Of a stretch of DNA of 42,455 nucleotides, positions 14,124 to 22,097 are shown one piece after another; the first letter of the stretch is position 1; every line of letters starts with the position of its first letter. The position numbers and the translations under genes were made by a program. The notes below the pieces were generated by a model. The model searched no databases. It saw nothing but the letters and a program-made list of their open reading frames with translations, and was not told where the DNA came from. This stretch comes from Flavobacteriales bacterium (GTDB lineage: Bacteria; Bacteroidota; Bacteroidia; NS11-12g; UBA955), in NCBI GenBank assembly GCA_947472115.1, contig CANIZU010000001.1, positions 1 through 42,455 of the forward strand. Reading direction: 5' to 3'.

Positions 14124-16883
14124 TTACTTCTTTTTCTTCTCGTCGGCAGGCTTGTCTGCGGGTGCAGCATCTCCATCGGCTGGAGCAGCAGCATCGCCGC
14201 CTTCCGCACCTGGCTTTACCTTCGCAGGTCGGGCTGGTCTAGCTGGACGTTCTTTCTTTGGCGCCTTCTTCGGAATCAAAATGTACTCCGCATCTGTCAA
14301 ATAAGATTCAGACTTGAACACCTTGAAGAAGCTCTTGCCTAAGGTAGGCTGATCTACTTTGTCGGTGATTTGGAAAGTGACGTTATTGATCACAAATCCG
14401 TTGATCTCCAATTTGTTGATCATGAACTTGTTGCTTGGCAACTTGGTCTTACCCACTTTCAATTTTTCGCCTTCCAAGAAGTCTTTCTTAATAATCAACT
14501 TCTCTTTGTACCACTGAGCGGCTACTTCCAAAGGAACCGCTGTGTATTTGCCGTCGATGTCAAATGCAAACGCAGTAGGGTCTTTATCCAACACCATCGC
14601 TGTGATGGTTGGCTTGCCAGCATTGTTGCCCAATTTAGCATGAACTGCATAGGAGATATCTAAACCGTTAACAACAGGAGCATCAGCCGCTTTTTTGGCT
14701 TTCTCCGCGCTGTCTTTTTCTTGCTTACCGATGTTGGTGTTGTTGATATCGACATCCTGATTCACTATCGCGCGAGAGATCTGACCTTCAAATCCGAAAC
14801 GAACGGTAGTTCTCCGGTTTTGTTGGTGCTGGAATTCATCACAAGCAACAAATGGCTTCTCATTCACGAATTTGATTTCAGAAGGTTTGTAGCGCTCGTA
14901 GTAACTCTTAACAACGTTACCCGCCGCATCCTTCTCAATCACCATCTTCTTTGTTCTGCCTTCAATATAAGGCGTAAGACCTGCTACTTCGCCGCCTTCA
15001 CACTTACAATCGTTGATCAACTGCATCTCACCATAACCACGGGCCACGATACGTGACGAATCGATTTTCCAGGTTTTCATCAAGTAGGTACGAGCACTGT
15101 CGGCACGACGTTGAGCCAATTTCACGTTGTAATCATAGCTAGAACGACAATCTGTATGAGATCCCAATTCCGTGATCAATTTAGGGTAACGCATCAAAAC
15201 TGTCTGAGCGAAAGTATCCAACACACGGGCTGCATCGCTACGAATGAATGCTTTGTCCAAATCATAGAAGATCGGAAGGGTGATCACCTTCTCCAATGGG
15301 TTTTCCAAACAGAAATCTTGCACCAACTCCGTGCTTAAACGGATACCATAAGTGGTTTTTTGTGCAGGTTCTGCTTCAAAGTAGTATTTCTCGGGGTATT
15401 TAGAGAAGATCTCGTAGTTGGTTTTTTCGCGCAATTTGGCTGTGTAAACCCCTTGATCATCGGCCTTCAATACCATTTTCGTGGTATCGCGGTCGTTCGT
15501 CAAAATCACCGTAGCACCGGCCAAAGGCTTTTTGGTGTTACAATCGGTAATGATACCGCGAATCGTAATAATGATAGGCGTGATATCGAACGAGTAAATA
15601 TCATCGTTGTTCTTTTTGTCGCCACGGTTACTACTAAAGAAACCTTTGTTGGCATTGCCCTCCATGAAAGTGATACCGAAGTCGTCACCACCTGAGTTGA
15701 TAGGCTCACGCATGTTTTCGCGCTCTCTCCAAACCCCGATTTCATCGGTAGGTTCGGCGTTGTTGATGTCCAAACCACCTAGCGTAGGCCATCCGTCTGA
15801 CGACCAATACAATTTAGTGTCGTGCTGGTTGAAGTAAGGATAGTACTCGTTTCCACGGGTGTTGATGTCTGGTCCTAAGTTAATAGGATTTCCCCATGAC
15901 TTTGAGCGTTTGCTGTAAGTAACGGCCCAAATATCAAATCCTCCCAAGCCACCTTCTCGGTTGGATGAGAAATACAATGTCTTGCCGTCAGGACTCAAAG
16001 CGGGGTGACCATAGGTATGGCCGGTATCTTCTTTGCAGAATTCTAGCGCTTCACCCAAAATCCATTCTGGGCCCACTTTTTTCAATTCGTAGATGGCACA
16101 TTTTTCCGATAAGCCTTTTTCACGGTGACCACACTGGGTGACATACATTGTGCTAAAGCGGCTATCGAAAGTCATTGGACCGTCGTTGGCTTTGGTACTG
16201 ATTTTATCGGTTTTGTCTTTGTATTGTGGAGCTCCCCACTTTTCTTTTCCTTTTTTACCTGTCTTTTCGATGCTCCAAATGTCAGTCCATGTTTCCATGG
16301 TTCCTTCGTATAAACGCTTGCTATTTCCGCCTTCACGATCCGAAACGAAGAACAATACATCGTCTTTTTTGCCGGCAATCATAGGCGACCAATCGTTGGC
16401 TTTTGTGTTGGCCGGTTTGAATGGCGCGACTTCGAATTGTGAGCTGTCATCGGTCCACTGCAGGGCCAATTCACAGCCTTGCTTGCGGACTTCTGCCATC
16501 GTGTCGCCTGGGACTTCCGCCAAGTAAACATCATATGCATCCAGTGCTGAAGGGTAATTTCCTGTCTTCTTGAGGAGGTTGGCTCTCATCAAAAGGGCTT
16601 TGGTGTTTTTTGGGTCAGACTTCAGGACTTTGTCGTACAAGCGAAGGGCTTTGTCGTACTCATCTGAAAGACGATAGGCTTCTGCTGCATAGTAAATCGC
16701 ATCGGCTTTTAGTTTTTTGTCTTTGGTTGATTTTGAAAACTCTTCAAAAATGATGGCCGACTGGCGATAGTAGCCTTGTTTGAACAGCTTGTCGGCTTCT
16801 TCGTATTTGGGTTTACAACCAGTTGCATAAAATGCAATGGCAATCAAAACGAGGGTAAAAATGGAGCTATATTTTGTACGCAT
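14124..16883 (-). CDS. PorE-like TPR/propeller/OmpA lipoprotein with an extra C-terminal domain
   Basis: The ATG at 16883 gives 919 residues with a lipobox (FYATGC, Cys23). In order: TPR repeats (about 25-140), a PD40/WD40-type propeller (165-435, with SPDGKTLYFSSNREGG), a carboxypeptidase regulatory-like domain (439-520), and an OmpA C-terminal peptidoglycan-binding domain (535-700, with LGSHTDCRSSYDYNVKLAQR). This order is that of PorE, an outer-membrane component of the T9SS; other lipoproteins share it, so the name is probable, not certain. Residues about 740-873 are extra and resemble a retropepsin fold without the catalytic motif. The last 45 residues are Ala/Pro/Lys/Asp-rich and disordered. 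It is transcribed on its own, convergent with kdsA. Confidence 0.88.
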   Translation of the reverse strand: MRTKYSSIFTLVLIAIAFYATGCKPKYEEADKLFKQGYYRQSAIIFEEFSKSTKDKKLKADAIYYAAEAYRLSDEYDKALRLYDKVLKSDPKNTKALLMRANLLKKTGNYPSALDAYDVYLAEVPGDTMAEVRKQGCELALQWTDDSSQFEVAPFKPANTKANDWSPMIAGKKDDVLFFVSDREGGNSKRLYEGTMETWTDIWSIEKTGKKGKEKWGAPQYKDKTDKISTKANDGPMTFDSRFSTMYVTQCGHREKGLSEKCAIYELKKVGPEWILGEALEFCKEDTGHTYGHPALSPDGKTLYFSSNREGGLGGFDIWAVTYSKRSKSWGNPINLGPDINTRGNEYYPYFNQHDTKLYWSSDGWPTLGGLDINNAEPTDEIGVWRERENMREPINSGGDDFGITFMEGNANKGFFSSNRGDKKNNDDIYSFDITPIIITIRGIITDCNTKKPLAGATVILTNDRDTTKMVLKADDQGVYTAKLREKTNYEIFSKYPEKYYFEAEPAQKTTYGIRLSTELVQDFCLENPLEKVITLPIFYDLDKAFIRSDAARVLDTFAQTVLMRYPKLITELGSHTDCRSSYDYNVKLAQRRADSARTYLMKTWKIDSSRIVARGYGEMQLINDCKCEGGEVAGLTPYIEGRTKKMVIEKDAAGNVVKSYYERYKPSEIKFVNEKPFVACDEFQHQQNRRTTVRFGFEGQISRAIVNQDVDINNTNIGKQEKDSAEKAKKAADAPVVNGLDISYAVHAKLGNNAGKPTITAMVLDKDPTAFAFDIDGKYTAVPLEVAAQWYKEKLIIKKDFLEGEKLKVGKTKLPSNKFMINKLEINGFVINNVTFQITDKVDQPTLGKSFFKVFKSESYLTDAEYILIPKKAPKKERPARPARPAKVKPGAEGGDAAAPADGDAAPADKPADEKKKK

Positions 16884-17014
16884 TCGGAATCTTTCGATGG
16901 TTATGGGTTGTGTTTCGGGGAAACAGATTGAGTTTAAGATGCTAAATAATGAATTTAAAGGCAAACATCAAAGGAAATGCGTAAAAATAACGAGGATTTG
17001 ATGCCTAGCCGACA

Positions 17015-19819
17015 TTACTGCGCAATCGAAAAAAGTCGTTTTTGCTCTTCAGCGGTATAGGTTCGGCCCAGAAACGGGTGATTGGGTAGTTCTTGTATTT
17101 CTTTGATTATAAGTGCTTTGTAATGGCTTTGTTGTTTGAAATATTGGAGCAAATCGATGGCCGGAGAGGCCAAACGTGTGTTAAAACCAAGAATCGCATC
17201 AAAAAGGTTTTGTGTAAGTTCTGGTGTTAAAACATTGAGGCGTTTCAGAGCGGCCATCGCATTGGTTCGGGTTCTGAATTCATAGTACGGTCCGGTCATG
17301 GAAATCAGACTGTTTAAGAAAATTTGAGGCTCATTTTCGGTTCGTTTTCCATGAAGAGAAACTTCTTGTTTTTTCTGTTGTTCCAGCGCGTCGGTGTAAG
17401 CAAGTTCAAAATACTTCACCGTCAGGTTGTGGAGATAACCGGTTTCGTCTTTGATGGCTTCCAGGATATCGCGGTGACTGATGAATGCGGGTTGATATTG
17501 TGTTGAAGCCACAATTTCGGTTGATCCCTTAGCATCCAACTGAGCAGTTGACATCTGTGGCAAATTCCAGAGGCGATTTACAACCAATTCGATTGTGGTG
17601 TAACTGGAATCCTTTAGTCCTTCCAAGAAAATTTCTTTAAAATTTGGCTCCAATGGTAAGCGTTCGAACAAAACTTTCCTTACCGAAGATTGTCCGCTAT
17701 TTGCGAATTTTTGCAATACGATGGCATTTTGGTTCGCAGTATTTTCAGGTGTGCCAAACGTTTGTTCGCCCTGGTTATATTTTACATTGGATGTCGTCGC
17801 AAATACGCCGGGCAGACTCAACCATTGTGTGGCAATTTCGACCTGCATCTCGCGGAATTTTTCTCGATTCCATGCCTGTTCTAGAACTGTTTTGAAGTCG
17901 ATCGATCCGTTAGTTCTTGTCTGATCAGAAGATCCGCCTAGGCCAGCATGTGCAACTGTTCCGCTATGAATAGCAACGGTTCCGCGCAAAGCCACCAAAG
18001 CATCGTAGCGGTCTAACATACTGCTACCATGTTCCATTTGAAAATGCCATTCGGCAGGGCTTTTTTGCATTTCAAGGGTTTTCAAAATCCGACTGCCTGC
18101 ATCAAATACCACAGTCAAAGGCGCTTTTTGGGTTTTGAAATGGAAGGTGTGTTGCGATTTTTCTACCCAAACGGTGCGTTTTTCACTGCTGCCATCGAAA
18201 TAGAGAAATTCAATGTCAACCGGCATGCGGAAAAGCCCAACCACGATATCTTGATTTTGGGTTTGTTTGACGTTGATTTCAACATCGTATTGGCCCTGGG
18301 GGAAGAAATCATCCCCATTGGCGGAATTGTTTTTGCCTAAGTCTGCGTGCACATTCCAATTCACCGCATAAATGGGTTCGCCCCCGCGATGAATCCACTG
18401 GTCGAAGAACCAATCCATATTGATACCCGTTGCATCGATGATTGCCTTTTGCAAGTCCCATGTTTCCACCGTTTGCAGTCCATGCCGCGACAAATACAAG
18501 TTGATGCTTTTGCGATAGTTTTCTTCGCCGAGTACATGCTGCAACATATATAATACACTAGCTCCTTTTGGGTAATGCCTCGAAGAACCCGCCGCACTAT
18601 GTCGTACCGGCAATGAATTCGCCTTCCCCGCTGCAATCGCGCCGCGCATCTGATCTCTGAAATACCAAGATTTTTCGTCGTTGCCGTAAATGCTGCCCAA
18701 AAACAGACCAGGGTAAAACGTTGCGAAGCTCTCTTGCAACCATTGTTCGCCATCGTGACGGCCGGTGATATAGTCGCCAAACCACTGATGCGTGGCCTCG
18801 TGCGCGTTCACTGTAATGTAATTTCGCTCTTGATAACTGCGCTTATCGACCCAGAAAAAGTCGCCAAAAGTGGTGGCCGAAGTGTTTTCCATCGCGCCGA
18901 ACATAAAATCCTGAATCATGACCTGCGAATAGGTGATCCAAGGGTATTTGATGCCGGTTTCGTTCGACAGGAAGTCGATGATTTGTTCGCTGTACCGCGC
19001 GGTGGGTTCGATTCTCTCGGGGTGTTCGGGGTAGTGCCAAAATTGCATGGGCGTGCCGGCCGGACTCAAGGATTTTTTCACACCGTAATCGCCGATGGCT
19101 AGCATTAATAGGTATCCCGAGTGGGGATTGTTCAATTTGTAATGCCAATTGTTGTTGGTCGAGGTTTTCGTTTTCGACAGCAACGTTCCATTCGATAATA
19201 CTTGGTATTTCGCGTCGAAGGTAATCACGGTTTCAGTCACAAATTTATCGCTGCGATCATCGATCATCGGAATCCAATAGCGGTTGTCGACGCCCTGCCC
19301 TTGGGTCCAAATTTGGCGGTGGGTCATTTCGTCTGGACTACTGATTTCTCCTAGGTTCCATCCAATAAAATAGATGCCTTTGGTTGGTTTGGCGATATAT
19401 TCAAAGGTGATTTTATGCTGCATCGATGCGCCATGATTCTGCACATGCATGGGTTGGTAGGGTTCTGATTTTAGGTCTGGGTAAACGACCACACCGGTGG
19501 GGATGATTTTGAACGGGAGCGTTTTGCCATCCATCGAGGCATTTAATATGTTGATGCCGGGCGCATCGAAGAAGATTGTGTCAATCACGCGTTGCAGGGG
19601 CTCAAACGTATGGGTGACCTTGCCGAAGACGGTTTTCTTGGGGGCGTCGAACGAAACTTCCAATTTCATGTGCAGTACATCGATGTTGCGATTGCGCTCA
19701 TGTCCGCCCGGATCCACATGATAGGCTTGCGTCTCGGGGAATTGGGCTTTGAGTATGGACGCCGTGAAAAACAATATGGCGAGAAGGGGTAGGTATTTCC
19801 AAGTGATGGCGGTGTTCAT
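17015..19819 (-). CDS. M1-family metalloaminopeptidase, secreted
   Basis: The 934-residue protein starts with a signal peptide ending in KAQ (about 26). The M1 (gluzincin) catalytic unit is intact: the GAMEN exopeptidase motif at 308-312, HEATH at 340-344 (zinc ligands H340 and H344, catalytic E341) and the third ligand E363 in LQESFATF. An N-terminal beta domain precedes it and an alpha-helical C-terminal region follows. Such enzymes trim N-terminal residues from peptides in the periplasm or outside the cell. No T9SS sorting domain is seen. The gene lies upstream of the PorE-like gene on the same strand with a 131-nt gap, so co-transcription is uncertain. Confidence 0.93.
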   Translation of the reverse strand: MNTAITWKYLPLLAILFFTASILKAQFPETQAYHVDPGGHERNRNIDVLHMKLEVSFDAPKKTVFGKVTHTFEPLQRVIDTIFFDAPGINILNASMDGKTLPFKIIPTGVVVYPDLKSEPYQPMHVQNHGASMQHKITFEYIAKPTKGIYFIGWNLGEISSPDEMTHRQIWTQGQGVDNRYWIPMIDDRSDKFVTETVITFDAKYQVLSNGTLLSKTKTSTNNNWHYKLNNPHSGYLLMLAIGDYGVKKSLSPAGTPMQFWHYPEHPERIEPTARYSEQIIDFLSNETGIKYPWITYSQVMIQDFMFGAMENTSATTFGDFFWVDKRSYQERNYITVNAHEATHQWFGDYITGRHDGEQWLQESFATFYPGLFLGSIYGNDEKSWYFRDQMRGAIAAGKANSLPVRHSAAGSSRHYPKGASVLYMLQHVLGEENYRKSINLYLSRHGLQTVETWDLQKAIIDATGINMDWFFDQWIHRGGEPIYAVNWNVHADLGKNNSANGDDFFPQGQYDVEINVKQTQNQDIVVGLFRMPVDIEFLYFDGSSEKRTVWVEKSQHTFHFKTQKAPLTVVFDAGSRILKTLEMQKSPAEWHFQMEHGSSMLDRYDALVALRGTVAIHSGTVAHAGLGGSSDQTRTNGSIDFKTVLEQAWNREKFREMQVEIATQWLSLPGVFATTSNVKYNQGEQTFGTPENTANQNAIVLQKFANSGQSSVRKVLFERLPLEPNFKEIFLEGLKDSSYTTIELVVNRLWNLPQMSTAQLDAKGSTEIVASTQYQPAFISHRDILEAIKDETGYLHNLTVKYFELAYTDALEQQKKQEVSLHGKRTENEPQIFLNSLISMTGPYYEFRTRTNAMAALKRLNVLTPELTQNLFDAILGFNTRLASPAIDLLQYFKQQSHYKALIIKEIQELPNHPFLGRTYTAEEQKRLFSIAQ

Positions 19820-19931
19820 TTTGATTGAAATGGATTTTGAGTAAGGGTGTTAAATGAGTAAAAAAACGTTCAGCGAATATAGTACTGACGGGTCGTGAGA
19901 AAAATTCATTGGCATTTTTTACAAATGATAC

Positions 19932-19962
19932 TTGCCTAATGGCAAAATTCGCCTTATTTTTG
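19932..19962 (+). promoter_or_regulatory. Promoter of tRNA-Asp
   Basis: TTG at 19932-19934 is followed after 20 nt by TATTTTTG at 19955-19962, matching the Bacteroidota promoter TTTG/N19-21/TAnnTTTG. The tRNA begins 72 nt downstream, which leaves a leader to be trimmed. Confidence 0.65.
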
Positions 19963-20034
19963 CAGTCCTTTTAAGAATCACAGACGCGAAAGTTGGTAAA
20001 CAACTACTAGTATCAAAGAAGAAAATTAGGAAAC

Positions 20035-20108
20035 GGATTGGTAGTTCAGCTGGTTAGAATGCCGCCCTGTCACGGCGGAGGTCGCGGGTTCGAGTCCCGT
20101 CCAGTCCG
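20035..20108 (+). tRNA. tRNA-Asp (GTC)
   Basis: A complete cloverleaf: acceptor GGATTGG pairs with CCAGTCC (one G-T), the anticodon stem CCGCC/GGCGG encloses CTGTCAC with anticodon GTC at 20069-20071, and the T arm GCGGG-TTCGAGT-CCCGT is canonical. G20108 is the discriminator base, as expected for Asp. CCA is not encoded. Confidence 0.97.
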
Positions 20109-20124
20109 CAAAATTAACACCTAA

Positions 20125-20149
20125 CCCCTTGATTATCAAGGGGTTTTTT
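20125..20149 (+). terminator. Rho-independent terminator after tRNA-Asp
   Basis: An eight-pair stem (20125-20132 with 20136-20143) around a TTA loop is followed by six T at 20144-20149. It lies 16 nt past the tRNA. Confidence 0.85.
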
Positions 20150-20153
20150 ATTT

Positions 20154-20177
20154 TAAGGACAACATTAAGGACAACAT
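20154..20177 (+). repeat. Tandem 12-mer directly after the tRNA-Asp terminator
   Basis: Two perfect head-to-tail copies of TAAGGACAACAT (20154-20165 and 20166-20177), followed by TTTTTGGG. The arrangement tRNA, terminator, tandem repeat is the same as at the start of the window, though the repeat unit differs. I read it as a likely integrase binding site of a past or present tRNA-targeted element. Confidence 0.65.
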
Positions 20178-20314
20178 TTTTGGGTTGTTTTGGCTGTTTT
20201 TGTTCTGAATTTCATCGCTTCATACAATTGTTGAAATATTTTTTTTGATGCGACGGGGAACCAGTAATAGTTTAGAATTGTGCGTTAATCACTAAGTTGA
20301 TTAACTTAGCTTGT

Positions 20315-20677
20315 ATGAAAACCTCATCATTACAACAACAGAGAAACATTTTAAAACTCCTATCCTGTTTTGAAAGACACCTCAAGGGTTATGATGAGTA
20401 TTTCAACAACGACTATTATCAGATGAGTTATATCGTTCACCGATGTCCTTTCAGTGGCGACTATACAATTGAAGTAACAATGACCATTTGGAACAAAAAA
20501 TACTTCTTTGACAGAATTGAAACGACATATCAGTTTCTGTCATCATTAAAAACATTCTGCGCCATTTTCTCAATGCAACAGGTTAAAATCGTTCGACAAT
20601 TGAAAAAACCTATCAATCACACCGTGAATCTTGAAGAAAGGATTGGCTATGGCATTTATGAAAAAACCATCAATTGA
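20315..20677 (+). CDS. Orphan 120-residue protein in an AT-rich islet
   Basis: I do not recognise this protein. It is basic and aromatic-rich, with no signal peptide or membrane segment; a helical start (residues 5-25, containing LLSCFERHLKGY) is followed by strand-like segments. ATG at 20315 is preferred to an in-frame TTG at 20297. A perfect seven-pair inverted repeat (20292-20298 with 20303-20309) ends 5 nt upstream of the start and could be an operator. Base composition is far lower in GC than the flanking housekeeping genes. A truncated homologue lies at 21077, so the gene has been duplicated inside this islet. Confidence 0.6.
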   Translation: MKTSSLQQQRNILKLLSCFERHLKGYDEYFNNDYYQMSYIVHRCPFSGDYTIEVTMTIWNKKYFFDRIETTYQFLSSLKTFCAIFSMQQVKIVRQLKKPINHTVNLEERIGYGIYEKTIN

Positions 20678-21076
20678 GGTTTTTCAACTTGAGTATAGAT
20701 AAAAGGTTTACTAATGTCAAGTGAGCGTTATTCTTTGAACAAGGATAATGGTATTGAAATCGGCCTACTTATGATTAGATGTAAAACCCATCACGTAAGT
20801 CATACCTCCTTGAAATGGTCTTGAAGTCGGGTTGTATGAGTAATCCATAGAGATGAAAAGAGTTGTCCCCGATAATCCTTGAAAACTGGATTTGTATAAA
20901 ACCAAGAGAAGGAGTTCAACAACAGCTTGGTGGAAATCAAATTTTAAATTTTGGTGGAGCAATGGGGGTTTGCTGTGCTTAAATGAAACTTGTGAGTTAA
21001 ATGAAAAAAACACTTCAATGAGGCGTTGGAAATTAATAAAATATGCCTAAAAACTTTGTTTTTTAACTTTAAATTG
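20678..21076. other. AT-rich non-coding stretch between two homologous orphan genes
   Basis: No gene here can be supported. A minus-strand open frame (20765-21013) whose end reads like an outer-membrane beta strand (DYSYNP, GGMTYVMGF) may be a scrap of a decayed gene, but the match is too short to call. The stretch looks like leftover mobile DNA next to tRNA-Asp. Confidence 0.4.
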
Positions 21077-21178
21077 ATGAAACAAGAATTGGCAGAAAAG
21101 TATGAAAATCTAGTTAGATTCTTATCCTGTTTTGAAAGTCACTTCAAGGGATATGGTGACGATTTCTACACAAAATAG
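21077..21178 (+). pseudogene. Truncated copy of the orphan gene at 20315
   Basis: A 33-codon open frame encodes LSCFESHFKGYGDDF, clearly homologous to LSCFERHLKGYDEYF of the intact gene. The DNA is also alike over about 40 bases (TATCCTGTTTTGAAAG is identical). It ends at a TAG, while another frame continues past it with ENEYPFTIKEV, which loosely parallels the intact protein, so a frameshift followed by loss of the 3' end is likely. The IS21-like repeats begin about 60 nt downstream. Confidence 0.6.
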
Positions 21179-21237
21179 AAAATGAGTACCCATTTACGAT
21201 TAAAGAAGTAAATTGCAATATTATTGGAATAATCGGA

Positions 21238-21298
21238 CAAATTGACCCCTCTCCGTCGGACTCAAATTGACCCCTAAAGTGAAGAGGGGGTCAATTTG
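21238..21298. repeat. Three copies of an IS21-like end repeat
   Basis: CAAATTGACCCCT occurs at 21238-21250 and 21263-21275, and its inverse (GGGGTCAATTTG core) at 21287-21298. IS21-family elements carry several GGGTCAATTTG-like repeats at their ends, so this may be the scar of such an element; this is from memory. The inverted copy lies in the 3' end of trmB, and the pair could also act as a hairpin terminator. Confidence 0.5.
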
Positions 21299-21960
21299 GT
21301 TTTTGGTGGCTCAATGCTTTCGCAATCGCCTAAGGTGAATTGACAGTATTTGATGGTTCTACCCATGCCCAACCACATCCTTTCGTAATACGTTTGGATT
21401 TGCAAAATCAGCGGGACAGGGTCTAAAGCGTAGACATCATCATAACAAATCGACAAATTTAAATTGTCTCGCTTGATTTGTTCTAAAGTGCTTTCGAAGA
21501 AAAGCTCACTGTCTGTTTTTACATTGATCAAAGCACTTGCCGGTGCAATCTGTCTGTATAGATTTAAAAACTTAAAACTGCTCAGTCTTTTTCTTTCCTT
21601 TTGAGGCTGTGGATCTGCGAAAGTGATCCAAATTTCTGATACTTCATTGGGTCCAAAATAATCGATAATCGAATCTATGGGAATCCTCAGAAATCGCACA
21701 TTGGAAATAGATTCCACAATTGCCGTTTTGGCACCTGTCCACATCCGATTGCTTTTGATGTCGATGCCTATATAATTAATTTCCGGATTTAGCCTCGCCA
21801 AGCCAATGGTGTAATCACCTTTACCGCAGGCGAGTTCAACAACAATAGGATTGGCGTTTCCGAAAATTTCAGACCAACGCCCTTTGGTTTTATCGCTAGC
21901 GTCTAAGGTGTTTTCAAACGAATTGTATTCGGCAAATTTGATGAGTTTCGGTTTGCTCAT
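21274..21960 (-). CDS. trmB: tRNA (guanine-46-N7)-methyltransferase
   Basis: TrmB methylates G46 in the tRNA variable loop using SAM. The 228-residue product has the SAM-binding VVELACGKGDYTIGLA, the acidic GIDIKSNRMW and the family motif FADPQPQKERKRLSS, with the C-terminal YYERMWLGMGRTIKY. ATG at 21960 is used; an in-frame TTG lies three codons upstream. The last residues (PPKTKLTPSSL) are encoded by the IS21-like repeat, so the natural C terminus may have been replaced. It is divergent from aat with a short spacer that holds promoter-like boxes for both genes. Confidence 0.93.
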   Translation of the reverse strand: MSKPKLIKFAEYNSFENTLDASDKTKGRWSEIFGNANPIVVELACGKGDYTIGLARLNPEINYIGIDIKSNRMWTGAKTAIVESISNVRFLRIPIDSIIDYFGPNEVSEIWITFADPQPQKERKRLSSFKFLNLYRQIAPASALINVKTDSELFFESTLEQIKRDNLNLSICYDDVYALDPVPLILQIQTYYERMWLGMGRTIKYCQFTLGDCESIEPPKTKLTPSSL

Positions 21961-21966
21961 TGTTTG

Positions 21967-21974
21967 CAAAGGTA
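21967..21974 (-). promoter_or_regulatory. Promoter -7 element of trmB
   Basis: TACCTTTG on the minus strand matches TAnnTTTG exactly and ends 6 nt before the ATG, so the transcript would have almost no leader. A clear -33 box is not visible. Confidence 0.5.
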
Positions 21975-22085
21975 CTGTTCAATTCAAGAATCTCTTATTC
22001 CGTGCAGTTTGTTTTTTGGCGATGCTTACATTTTCGAATCGATAAAATTACCGGATGGACATAGAGCGCACAAATTGAAAGAAGT

Positions 22086-22093
22086 TAACTTTG
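22086..22093 (+). promoter_or_regulatory. Promoter -7 element of aat
   Basis: TAACTTTG matches TAnnTTTG and ends 4 nt before the GTG start of aat, again implying a leaderless or near-leaderless transcript. No clear -33 TTG is seen. Confidence 0.5.
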
Positions 22094-22097
22094 TAAA

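Noticed and set aside
20765..21013. Minus-strand 82-codon open frame in the islet
   Set aside because: The end reads a little like an outer-membrane beta strand, but the rest does not, there is no homologue I know and no start signal. At most a scrap of a pseudogene.
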